NCBI RefSeq assembly: GCF_001280005.1
Contig: NZ_LGDW01000065.1
Coordinates: 1 to 17,070 of the forward strand
DNA from: Streptomyces sp. NRRL WC-3618
Lineage (GTDB): Bacteria > Actinomycetota > Actinomycetes > Streptomycetales > Streptomycetaceae
Reading direction: 5' to 3'
Length of the DNA stretch: 17,070 bases
Shown here piece after piece: positions 8,470 through 15,191 of this stretch. The notes under the pieces were generated by a model. It saw nothing but the letters and a program-made list of their open reading frames with translations. It did no database searches and was not told the DNA's origin. How positions within the stretch are numbered: the stretch's first letter is position 1; every line of letters begins with the position of its first letter. The position numbers and the translations under genes are program-made.

Positions 8470-8499
8470 GTGGACGACTCGGTGGACGACTCGGTGGAC
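8470..8499 (+). repeat. 12-bp tandem repeat, 2.5 copies
   Basis: GTGGACGACTCG is present twice in tandem (8470-8481, 8482-8493), followed by GTGGAC (8494-8499). It lies between the divergent sigma gene and the phosphatase remnant. If the remnant's gene once began at ATG 8461, the repeat would encode VDDS units. Otherwise it lies upstream of that gene. Confidence 0.7.
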
Positions 8500-8517
8500 C
8501 AGAGAGCGGGAGAGACA

Positions 8518-8746
8518 GTGGACCGGCGAGCGGATCGGCCGCCGGCGGATCTGTGGGACGAGGGGGCTCCGGGCGTGCTTCGGCTGCCCTCCGGGCGGCT
8601 GGTCCGGGGGCGTGGCCCGCGCAGCCCCCTCGACCCGACGACGCCGGTCCCCTCGTACGCCGTCCATCGCCTATGTGCGCGCGGGGTACGACCGGCATGC
8701 CGTGGCGACGCCCTGGCAGCGGTGGTACGTCCGCCGGTTCGGGTGA
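8518..8746 (+). pseudogene. Protein-tyrosine-phosphatase family gene, internally deleted
   Basis: Two fragments of one protein lie in different frames. The first (frame of GTG 8518, with GGGAG five bases upstream) encodes LWDEGAPGVLRLPSGRLVRGRG and continues to about 8666. The second (8669-8743, shifted frame, TGA 8744-8746) encodes AYVRAGYDRHAV then TPWQRWYVRRFG. I recall these as the N- and C-terminal ends of a streptomycete protein-tyrosine-phosphatase family protein. The middle, which holds the catalytic CxxGxxR loop, is absent and the ends are fused out of frame. Read straight through, the first frame runs into unrelated residues as far as 8808. Family membership rests on memory of relatives, so a search is needed. 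The lesion itself is visible. ATG 8461 is an alternative start without a good ribosome site. Confidence 0.65.
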
Positions 8747-8759
8747 GGCGGCGGGTGTC

Positions 8760-9257
8760 TCAGAGGGTCAGCGTCATCACGAGACGGTCGGCACCCGGCC
8801 CGAAGTAGTTTTTGCGCAGGTCGGGTTCGGCCTGGAAGCCGAGTTTCCTGTACAGCTCTATCGCGGCGGTGTTGGTCGGCTCGACCGTCAACTCCACCTC
8901 GCCGACGGCGTCCTCGCGCAGTCGGCGGAGTACTTCCTCCATCAGTTGTCGGCCATGTCCGCGTCCGCGCTGGTCCCGGGTGACGCCGAGGCTCAGTATC
9001 AGGCTGCGGCCGGCGTTGCGGGGCATGCCGACCAGGACGTAACCCTGAAGTCCGCTCTCGCCGCCGTCGAGGACGAGCAGGTGGTCCGGGTACAGGTCGA
9101 AGAGCTGGCGGAGGACGAAGAAGGGGTACGGGCCCTCGGGGAACGCCTCCTCGTCCAGCCGGACCAGCTCGGGCAGATCGGTCTCCTCGACCTGGCGGAT
9201 ACGCGGCGAGGAGCCTGCGGTCGGTGTCCGGAAACCATCTGCTGGAAGAGTGCTCAT
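8760..9257 (-). CDS. GNAT-family N-acetyltransferase
   Basis: This 165-residue enzyme would transfer acetyl from acetyl-CoA to an amine. Its acceptor is unknown. The GNAT core is clear: the N-terminal strand PRIRQVEETDLPELVRLDEEAFPE, the strand LILSLGV, the acetyl-CoA loop RGRGHG (RxxGxG) and the C-terminal NTAAIELYRKLGF segment. The layout resembles RimI-like protein acetyltransferases, but that subgroup is not certain. The start is ATG at 9257 with AGGGGG upstream at close spacing. The gene stands alone and converges on the phosphatase remnant with a gap of 13 bases. Confidence 0.9.
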   Translation of the reverse strand: MSTLPADGFRTPTAGSSPRIRQVEETDLPELVRLDEEAFPEGPYPFFVLRQLFDLYPDHLLVLDGGESGLQGYVLVGMPRNAGRSLILSLGVTRDQRGRGHGRQLMEEVLRRLREDAVGEVELTVEPTNTAAIELYRKLGFQAEPDLRKNYFGPGADRLVMTLTL

Positions 9258-9292
9258 GCGTCCCCCTGCGGCGCGAAGTAAAGACACGTTGA

Positions 9293-9306
9293 CACCCGTA
9301 CGGGTG
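9293..9306. promoter_or_regulatory. Perfect 14-bp palindrome upstream of the acetyltransferase
   Basis: CACCCGTACGGGTG is its own reverse complement. It lies 35 bases before the acetyltransferase start, within the 256-bp gap to the methyltransferase gene, and is a plausible operator. The rest of that gap holds only a small stem-loop (CCTGCC-TTC-GGCAGG, 9351-9365) and the promoter element noted at 9503. Confidence 0.4.
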
Positions 9307-9502
9307 GTACGGGAGGAACTGCGCGTTCTCTGTGTTTCGCCTGCGTTTCGCCTGCCTTCGGCAGGTGATCGACGGATTCCGACCAGCATTACGCGATCTG
9401 AACCGGTCGCTCAAGGCGCATTCAGGTCCAACGTCAGGTCACAGTCATTTCAAGGCCTGTTCACGTTCTGTCAGAGGGGCTCCGCGCTGCCCGTGATGTT
9501 GA

Positions 9503-9508
9503 TATCGT
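9503..9508 (+). promoter_or_regulatory. -10 element implying a leaderless mRNA
   Basis: TATCGT matches the TANNNT pattern of actinobacterial -10 boxes and ends five bases before the ATG at 9514. Transcription would then start at or next to the A of the start codon. No Shine-Dalgarno sequence is visible before the ATG, which agrees with leaderless translation. No clear -35 is seen. Confidence 0.45.
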
Positions 9509-9513
9509 GAACC

Positions 9514-10344
9514 ATGGACTTGGTCACGCCGGGGGAAAAACGCGAGTCAGTCGTGCTCAATGAGCAGGCTCCTTGGTCGGATTTCGACTCGCAGGCGTAC
9601 GTCGCCGGCAACTATCACACGTTGCAGGCCGCGGACGCCGAGATCATCTCGATCATGCGTGATCACTTCGGTGGCTACTTCCGGGATCATCCCAATCCCG
9701 TGATCGGCATCGACGTAGGGGCGGGCGCCAATCTCTACCCCGCACTCGCCATGCTGCCGTGGTGCAAGGAGATCACCCTCTTCGAGCTCTCGCCCCCGAA
9801 CCTGGCCTATCTGAAGAAACAGTTGAAGTCGAAGTCGTACGACAAGAACTGGGACCAGTTCTGGGAAGCCCTGTGCGTGAACCCGGAATACGGCGAGTTC
9901 AAGGGGGACCCGAGGGAGCGGTTCCGTGAGATCGTCCGGGTCGCGCCCGGCAACATCCTCGTCTCCGACCTCGGTGAACAGCTCCGCGAGAAGCGGCTCT
10001 CCTGGTCGATCGGGACCATGTTCTTCGTCGCCGAATCGATGACCACCTCCCTCGAGGAGTTCAAGAGCGGCGTGGCCTGCTTCATGCGTGCGCTCGCGCC
10101 CGGAGCGCCTTTCTTCGCGGCGTTCATGGAGCATTCGGAGGGGTATCACGTGGGTGACGCATTCTTCCCCGCGTGTGACGTGGGTGTGCCGGAGGTGCGG
10201 GAAAGCCTGGAGTCGTTCGCCGGGAAGAGCGGGACGCTTCGGGTCCAGCGACTGGAGACTCCGGTAAAAGTACGGGCGGGCTATTCAGGCATGATCGTCG
10301 CCTATGGCTGCCGAAATTCGGATGACGATATTCCGGATTGCTAG
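9514..10344 (+). CDS. NNMT/PNMT/TEMT-like SAM-dependent methyltransferase (SCO2525 family)
   Basis: This 276-residue enzyme is related to eukaryotic-type small-molecule N-methyltransferases (nicotinamide, phenylethanolamine and thioether methyltransferases). The N-terminal Y/F-rich segment (DFDSQAYVAGNYH, about 23-35) and the glycine-rich SAM loop VIGIDVGAGANLY (63-75) are followed by the family-like ITLFELSPPNLAYLKKQLK (87-105), where E91 is the expected ribose-binding acid. The methyl acceptor is unknown. Gene order identifies it as the SCO2525 family, first in the cassette. It is 125 bp from gene 2 and probably made from a leaderless mRNA. GC content drops towards its 3' end. No TTA codon is present. 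Confidence 0.88.
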   Translation: MDLVTPGEKRESVVLNEQAPWSDFDSQAYVAGNYHTLQAADAEIISIMRDHFGGYFRDHPNPVIGIDVGAGANLYPALAMLPWCKEITLFELSPPNLAYLKKQLKSKSYDKNWDQFWEALCVNPEYGEFKGDPRERFREIVRVAPGNILVSDLGEQLREKRLSWSIGTMFFVAESMTTSLEEFKSGVACFMRALAPGAPFFAAFMEHSEGYHVGDAFFPACDVGVPEVRESLESFAGKSGTLRVQRLETPVKVRAGYSGMIVAYGCRNSDDDIPDC

Positions 10345-10349
10345 GCAGG

Positions 10350-10409
10350 TAGCGGTGTCAGGAGCCGTGCCACTAGCGGTGTCAGTAGCGGTGTCAGTTG
10401 CGGTACCTG
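10350..10409 (+). repeat. Five-unit 12-bp tandem repeat between cassette genes 1 and 2
   Basis: The unit TAGCGGTGTCAG is exact at 10350-10361, 10374-10385 and 10386-10397. The units at 10362-10373 and 10398-10409 are degenerate, each about 8 of 12 matches. The array starts five bases after the methyltransferase stop and reaches the candidate promoter of the next gene. TAG within the unit makes it non-coding in one frame. It may be a multi-site regulator target or a variable-number repeat. Confidence 0.8.
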
Positions 10410-10426
10410 TGAATACTCTGTAGTAA
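10398..10426 (+). promoter_or_regulatory. Candidate internal promoter for cassette genes 2-6
   Basis: TTGCGG (10398-10403) and TAGTAA (10421-10426) are 17 bases apart in an AT-richer stretch. The -35-like element is part of the last degenerate 12-bp repeat unit. The match is moderate. If real, genes 2-6 can be transcribed separately from the methyltransferase gene. Confidence 0.35.
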
Positions 10427-10456
10427 CTCCAACAAAACATGGCAGCGCGGCCTTGT

Positions 10457-10462
10457 GAGGGG
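10457..10462 (+). promoter_or_regulatory. Ribosome binding site fixing the start of cassette gene 2
   Basis: GAGGGG lies seven bases before ATG 10470 but only one base before ATG 10464, and it overlaps GTG 10455. ATG 10470 is therefore the best start. Confidence 0.7.
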
Positions 10463-10469
10463 CATGGGC

Positions 10470-12311
10470 ATGCAGATCAAGCCACGCCAGCATCTGCTGG
10501 ACGTCTGGCAGGCGATTGGCCGGCACTCGTTCGACGGTGACGGCTGGGCCTGGGGCAAGTGGGGCGGGCAGAGCAGTGTGGCCGATGCCGAGCGGCTGCT
10601 GTGCCTGCTCTACCCGGCCACCGAGATTCCGGCGTTCCGCATCGACGACCCGGACACGACCCAGGACGACGTCCAGAAGGCGCTCCGGAGGGCCGGCGGC
10701 CGGCTGGAGATCCCGGTGAACTTGCTGACGGCCGCCGCCGAGTTCATGCGCAACCACACGGGGGACGACAAGAGACCCACGTTCGCGGGCGGTTACTACT
10801 TCCACTCCCGGGACGGCGCCCAGGATCTCACCCCCGAGCAGCGTGAACTCGGCGTGGTGGACAGCTATTCGATGTCCGTCACCCTCTGCCTCGCGACGCT
10901 CGGCTTCCTCAAGGTCTACGAGACGAAGACGCGCCGTACCGAGGTCCTGGAACTCATCCAGGAACTCCGGACGGCCACCAGCATCAGGCTCACGGCGGCC
11001 ATGGTGAGTCTGCTGCGATCGTTCACCGTCAACGTCTTCGACACGGACTCCTCGCAGGGCCGAACACTCTCCGATCTCCTCGGCCAGGGGCGGCTGTCCC
11101 AGCGGATGGTCCTGCAGAAGTTCCAGCGGCGCTTCGAGGCCCTGCGCGCCATCATCAGCGAGAGCCTCGTTCTCGGCGTCGACGTCGAGGAAGGCCTCGC
11201 GGACCAGAACCAGCTCTTCGAGTGCGGCTGGGCCTGGAGCCTCGTCGAGGACGCGCCCGAGGTGGAGACCGAGGCGGATATCGGCCCCCAGCCGCCCGGT
11301 GTCGCCAACGCCGTGCCCTACCTCTACTTCACCGTCGTCGCCCTCGACGGCATCCAGGACCTGTTCTCCGACCGCACCCTGACCCTGGGCCTGCTCAACG
11401 CCGAACAGCAGAAGCTCGCCGACGCGTTACGACTGCGCTGGGAGATCACCCAGCAGTACTGGTCGGCCATCGCCCGCTTCGACGCCGACCGCTGGCCCCT
11501 GGAGGACATCCCCTGGCGTACGACAGGACAGAAACTGGAGTCCGAGTACTTCTCCCTGTCCGTCGCCGCCATCCTCGTACACGACCTGGTCCGCCGCCGG
11601 GCCACCGACGACGACCTGACCCGCACCGTCGGCATCATGGAGCGGCTCGCCGAGCGCGGGCGCATCACCAGCCGGATGACCGGTACCGACAAGGCCATCG
11701 CCCTGCACAACCCGGGGATCATCCTGCCGCTCCAGGGGAGTGAACGGATAGGGCCGCCCATGCAGTGGCGGATGAACGATTTCTCCGCCCAACTCCTCAA
11801 GCGAACCATCCAGTTGTGCACGCTCTCCCGTAACCTCGTCTCGCACGACCGGCTGCTGCGGCTGGCCGAGGACATCTTCGGGCACATGTGGCGGCGCCGG
11901 ATCGGCGGCGGCGACGGCGTCGACCTGTGGGACAACGTGCACGCCGTCTACCCCGAGTCGCCCGCCATCGACCGCCCGGTGTCCTGGAGCGTCACCGAGC
12001 GCGTCACCGAATGCCTGGTCAGCGCCCATCAGCTGTACCGCCAGCCACCCATCCGCAGCGCCGAACTGGGCGTTCTGGCAAGGGCGTTGCTCAGCGAGTC
12101 GACGCACCTGCTGGGCAACGAACAGATGGAACCGGCGCCCGCCGCCGACGGCAGGCGCGGCATGGATCTCAAGGGCATCGAGGTCAAACTGCGCCGGGCC
12201 CGGCAGCTCATCGACGAACAGCCCGGCACCGCCTGCGCGTTGACCCTCGACGTCCTCGGACAGCTCGACGCCCTCGCCCGGGCCCGCGACGCCGCGACCC
12301 AGGGGGCCTGA
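10470..12311 (+). CDS. SCO2524 family protein, function unknown
   Basis: This 613-residue soluble protein has no signal peptide or TM segment and no domain I recognise. Its place in the cassette and its character fit the SCO2524 family. Visible features are an N-terminal Trp-rich patch (GWAWGKWGG, 25-33), the motif DSYSMSVTLCLATLGFLKVY (131-150) and long predicted helices over most of the rest. It carries an acidic stretch near 255-270 and a helical Arg-rich C-terminus. Codon 320 is TTA (11427-11429), rare in Streptomyces and decoded by the bldA tRNA. The stop is followed by a 3-base gap to the variant P-loop gene, so expression is likely coupled. It may act as a scaffold or partner of that protein, which is inference from linkage only. 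Confidence 0.85.
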   Translation: MQIKPRQHLLDVWQAIGRHSFDGDGWAWGKWGGQSSVADAERLLCLLYPATEIPAFRIDDPDTTQDDVQKALRRAGGRLEIPVNLLTAAAEFMRNHTGDDKRPTFAGGYYFHSRDGAQDLTPEQRELGVVDSYSMSVTLCLATLGFLKVYETKTRRTEVLELIQELRTATSIRLTAAMVSLLRSFTVNVFDTDSSQGRTLSDLLGQGRLSQRMVLQKFQRRFEALRAIISESLVLGVDVEEGLADQNQLFECGWAWSLVEDAPEVETEADIGPQPPGVANAVPYLYFTVVALDGIQDLFSDRTLTLGLLNAEQQKLADALRLRWEITQQYWSAIARFDADRWPLEDIPWRTTGQKLESEYFSLSVAAILVHDLVRRRATDDDLTRTVGIMERLAERGRITSRMTGTDKAIALHNPGIILPLQGSERIGPPMQWRMNDFSAQLLKRTIQLCTLSRNLVSHDRLLRLAEDIFGHMWRRRIGGGDGVDLWDNVHAVYPESPAIDRPVSWSVTERVTECLVSAHQLYRQPPIRSAELGVLARALLSESTHLLGNEQMEPAPAADGRRGMDLKGIEVKLRRARQLIDEQPGTACALTLDVLGQLDALARARDAATQGA

Positions 12312-12314
12312 ACG

Positions 12315-13232
12315 ATGCTCCTCTTCGCCGCCTCCGACAAGGGAGGCACGGGCCGCTCGGTCACCAGCGCCAACCTCGCCTACCATCGGGCGATCACCGG
12401 TGACGACGTCTGCTACCTCGACTTCGACTTCGGCTCGCCCACCGCGGCCGCCGTCTTCGACGTCGACATAGCGCAGCGCGAGGTCGGCGACCGCGGCCTG
12501 CACTCCTATCTGGAGGGCCACGTCGGCGAACCGGCCCGCGTCGACGTCTGGGCGGAGACCGAACACCGGGTGCTGACCAACCGGCCCCCCGGCTCAGGCC
12601 GCCTCGTGCTCATGCCCGGCGACCTCGGCGGCGGCGAGTTCTCCACCACCGGCGAGAACCTGCGCCGCTGCGTCGATCTGCTGCTGCGGCTCAACAGCGA
12701 GTTCGACCTGATCATCGTCGACCTCAGCGCCGGCCGCAGCTACGCCGTCGAAATGGCCCTCAAAGCCACCGCGGAACCGCAGTTACGTGGCATCGAGGCC
12801 CGCTGGCTGGTCTTCCACCGCTGGACCCGCCAGCACGTGATGGCCGCCGCCGGACTGGTCTTCGGCCCGCGCGGCATCATGGCCGGCGGCATCGCCCGGG
12901 GCCACACGGAGGAGGCGCTGCGCGGCGCCATCCGCTTCGTACGGGCCGCCGTACCCGATCCCGAGTCGTCCCTGTGGTCGCAGGTGGCGCCCACCCAGTC
13001 TGCGTGGATGCGCGAGTGCGACGCCGACCTCCAGGCGCTCGCCTCCAACCGGGGCATCGGATACACCCAAGTCCTGGGCTCCGTACCGCTGGAGCCCGTC
13101 CTGCAATGGCGCGAGCAGCTCATCACCGACGAGGACGTCCTCGACAGCCAGATCGCCAACATGGAGACCTGGCAGGCGATGAGCGACCTCGCCGGACGGC
13201 TCACCGACGACAAGTACTGGGGGCAGCCGTGA
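12315..13232 (+). CDS. ParA/MinD-like variant P-loop protein (SCO2523 family)
   Basis: This 305-residue protein has the fold pattern of the ParA/MinD (SIMIBI) ATPases. The loop reads DKGGTGRS: the signature lysine of the deviant Walker A (K9) is kept, but the P-loop lysine that contacts the phosphates is Arg14. Strand YLDFDFGSP (34-42) matches the ParA switch region, and FDLIIVDLSAG (130-140) is Walker B with D136. Binding without normal hydrolysis, or altered nucleotide choice, is a reasonable inference. Codon 157 is TTA (12783-12785). AGGGGG is eight bases before ATG 12315. The 3' end overlaps the next gene by GTGA. No parB-like partner is adjacent, so classical DNA partition is unlikely. 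Confidence 0.88.
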   Translation: MLLFAASDKGGTGRSVTSANLAYHRAITGDDVCYLDFDFGSPTAAAVFDVDIAQREVGDRGLHSYLEGHVGEPARVDVWAETEHRVLTNRPPGSGRLVLMPGDLGGGEFSTTGENLRRCVDLLLRLNSEFDLIIVDLSAGRSYAVEMALKATAEPQLRGIEARWLVFHRWTRQHVMAAAGLVFGPRGIMAGGIARGHTEEALRGAIRFVRAAVPDPESSLWSQVAPTQSAWMRECDADLQALASNRGIGYTQVLGSVPLEPVLQWREQLITDEDVLDSQIANMETWQAMSDLAGRLTDDKYWGQP

Positions 13233-14185
13233 CCGGCCCGGTGTTCCGCGAGACCACGGCCGAACCCCGCACCCAGTCCGTACCGCTGGCCCATCTCTCC
13301 CTGGAACTGGGCCACTTGTACATGGAGGACTTCGCGGCCGGCCCCGAGCGGCTGCGCGAGCACTTCGCGGAGGTACGGATCTGGGTGGACGCCGCCAAAG
13401 CGTCCGCCGCCCGGCGCCTCGGCGGCAGGCGCCCCCGGATCAGCACCTGTTTCCTCATCGACGACTACTTCAGCCGCTTCTCCACCCCCGCCGAACTGAT
13501 CCCGCAGGTCCTCGCCGAGGCCGACCGGGCCGGACTCACCATCGACTACCTGGCCCGCGAATCGGGCTGCGCCGTCGCCGACAAGGTCGAACTGGCCGAG
13601 TCCGTGATGCACCGCCTCGTCGAGTCCCCGCCGCCGGGCACCTACGGCTCGCGCCCACCGGTCGGCGAGACCGGCTGGCTCGCCAACGGACAGCGCACCC
13701 CCGGCGCGCGCACCGCCATGGCCGAGATCACCGAGTGGCAGCCCCCGCACGAGACCGCCGCCCGGGTCCACTCCGTCTTCATGGACGTCGAACTGTGGTC
13801 CGAGCGGGACGGCGGGCGCCTGTGGTCCTGCCCGTTCCTCGCCGCCGTCTGGCAGCTCGCCCGCCTCGGACTCCTGCGCCACGGCGGTGAACCCGTACTG
13901 GTCCCCCGCGCCCGACCCACCGGCGGCTTCCCCCACGACTGGGACGAACTGCCGCCGCTGCTCCAACTCACCGCCAACGCGCCGCCGTTCAGCGCCTACC
14001 GCACCTGCACCCTGGTGGGAAACCGGTTCCTGGCCGTCGAGGACGCCGTCCGGCTCATCCTCGACCAGGTCGACGTGGACGACGGCGCGCTGGCCCAGGC
14101 CGACGAGCGCTCCGCCCGCGAGGGCGCGCCCGTACCCGAGGCGGTCGCCCAGCGCGTCACGTACGTCTTCTACGAGGAGCCCTGA
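13229..14185 (+). CDS. SCO2522 family protein, function unknown
   Basis: This 318-residue soluble protein shows no domain I can name and is assigned by cassette order to the SCO2522 family. A striking segment is RISTCFLIDDYFS (70-82), a hydrophobic strand ending in Asp-Asp, followed by helix-forming sequence and DYLARESGCA (106-115). The D78/D79 and C114 positions look like possible functional residues, but no reaction can be assigned. The start GTG at 13229 overlaps the preceding stop by 4 bp, with GGGGG about five bases before it. I found no TTA codon here, unlike in four of its five cassette neighbours. The stop is one base before the next ATG. Confidence 0.83.
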   Translation: MTGPVFRETTAEPRTQSVPLAHLSLELGHLYMEDFAAGPERLREHFAEVRIWVDAAKASAARRLGGRRPRISTCFLIDDYFSRFSTPAELIPQVLAEADRAGLTIDYLARESGCAVADKVELAESVMHRLVESPPPGTYGSRPPVGETGWLANGQRTPGARTAMAEITEWQPPHETAARVHSVFMDVELWSERDGGRLWSCPFLAAVWQLARLGLLRHGGEPVLVPRARPTGGFPHDWDELPPLLQLTANAPPFSAYRTCTLVGNRFLAVEDAVRLILDQVDVDDGALAQADERSAREGAPVPEAVAQRVTYVFYEEP

Positions 14186-14186
14186 C

Positions 14187-15155
14187 ATGAGGCCCCGCGC
14201 GGACACCACGGCCCCCGTCCTCGCCTGCGGCGAGGTGCGCACCTGTCTGCTGCCCGCCTTCCAGGCACTGGACAGCCGCACCGCCGCCCAACTGCTCAGG
14301 CTGCGCGCCGACGAACGCGTCCGGGTCTCCGAGCGCCCCAACCTGTACGCGCTGTCACCGGACGTGCTCACCGGCGTCGACTGTCCGCTGCCCACCGCCA
14401 ACGGCGCCAGAGTCCGGGCCGTCGGCACGGTGGCCGCCCGCGCCGCGCTCACCGAGGGGCGCGTGCTGCAAGCCACGGCCTACTTCAGGATCCCGGCCAC
14501 GGGACCCGACGTACGCCGGCCGTGGGGGCACTATCTCGTCCGGCCCGGCATGCTCGAACCGTTCGGGAAACTGCCCGAACAGGCCGTAGTGGAAGGAGTT
14601 CTGAGGGACAGTCAGCGCGGCGCGCTGGACCTCGGCATGATCGCCGAGAGCCTGCTCGCCCAACTGCTGAGGCACCCACTGCTCGACCAGAAGGTGCCCT
14701 TCAAGTCCCGGCGCACACAACTGCGTTGGGCGGCAATGCGGGCTCCGGACCTCGCGGGGGCGTCGATCGAGAGCTTCGTCGTGTCCGAAGAGGGCCTGCG
14801 GACCGTGCGGTTGCGGGTGCCGGACGGCACGCAGACGGCCGCGGTGGCAGGCCTGTGCGAGGACTTCGCGCTGCACGACTGGCTGCTCACGACCGTGGTC
14901 CACATGCTCGACCGCAGCAGGACCGGATCGGTCGACGGGCCGGAGGCGATACTCGCCCTCCGTCCCGCCGTCGACCACCTGCTGCACGTGTGGATGCCGC
15001 GCGCCCGCGTGGACCGGGACCTCGGCCACCTGTGGGACGTACTCGAACAGGAGCCGGGCTTCACCCGCCAGTGGCAGACCCTGGTCCAGCGCATCCGCGA
15101 TCAACTGGCCGTCCAGGCCATTCCGTTACTCCACAAGGCGCTGGCCATGAGCTGA
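14187..15155 (+). CDS. SCO2521 family protein, function unknown
   Basis: This 322-residue soluble protein has no domain I recognise. It is assigned to the SCO2521 family by content and order. It reads as a mixed alpha/beta N-terminal half (about 10-130) with PWGHYLVRPG at about 112-121. A more helical C-terminal half follows, with DFALHDWLLTTVVHML near 230-245. ATG 14187 has GAGGAG seven bases upstream, inside the end of the previous gene. Codon 314 is TTA (15126-15128). The gene is followed by 36 bp before the membrane-protein gene, with no terminator-like structure visible between them. Confidence 0.83.
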   Translation: MRPRADTTAPVLACGEVRTCLLPAFQALDSRTAAQLLRLRADERVRVSERPNLYALSPDVLTGVDCPLPTANGARVRAVGTVAARAALTEGRVLQATAYFRIPATGPDVRRPWGHYLVRPGMLEPFGKLPEQAVVEGVLRDSQRGALDLGMIAESLLAQLLRHPLLDQKVPFKSRRTQLRWAAMRAPDLAGASIESFVVSEEGLRTVRLRVPDGTQTAAVAGLCEDFALHDWLLTTVVHMLDRSRTGSVDGPEAILALRPAVDHLLHVWMPRARVDRDLGHLWDVLEQEPGFTRQWQTLVQRIRDQLAVQAIPLLHKALAMS

Positions 15156-15191
15156 CGCCGCATAGCGAAACACCCGACGGGGGAGGTTGAG

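Noticed and set aside
8436..9281. Plus-strand frame of about 280 codons across the phosphatase remnant and acetyltransferase.
   Set aside because: It is antisense to the clear GNAT gene and shows no family features. Only the 8518-8746 part carries recognisable sequence, in other frames.
9289..9317. TTGACA at 9289-9294 as a plus-strand -35 box for the cassette.
   Set aside because: No -10-like hexamer lies 16-19 bases downstream (the sequence is GGAGGA or similar), and the site overlaps the palindrome at 9293-9306.
10350..10409. Possible CRISPR-like array.
   Set aside because: The units are 12 bp and directly abutting, with no spacers and no cas genes nearby.
12315..13232. Classical chromosome or plasmid partition gene (parA).
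   Set aside because: The P-loop lysine is replaced, there is no parB-like gene or parS-like site next to it, and the neighbours are SCO252x-type genes.
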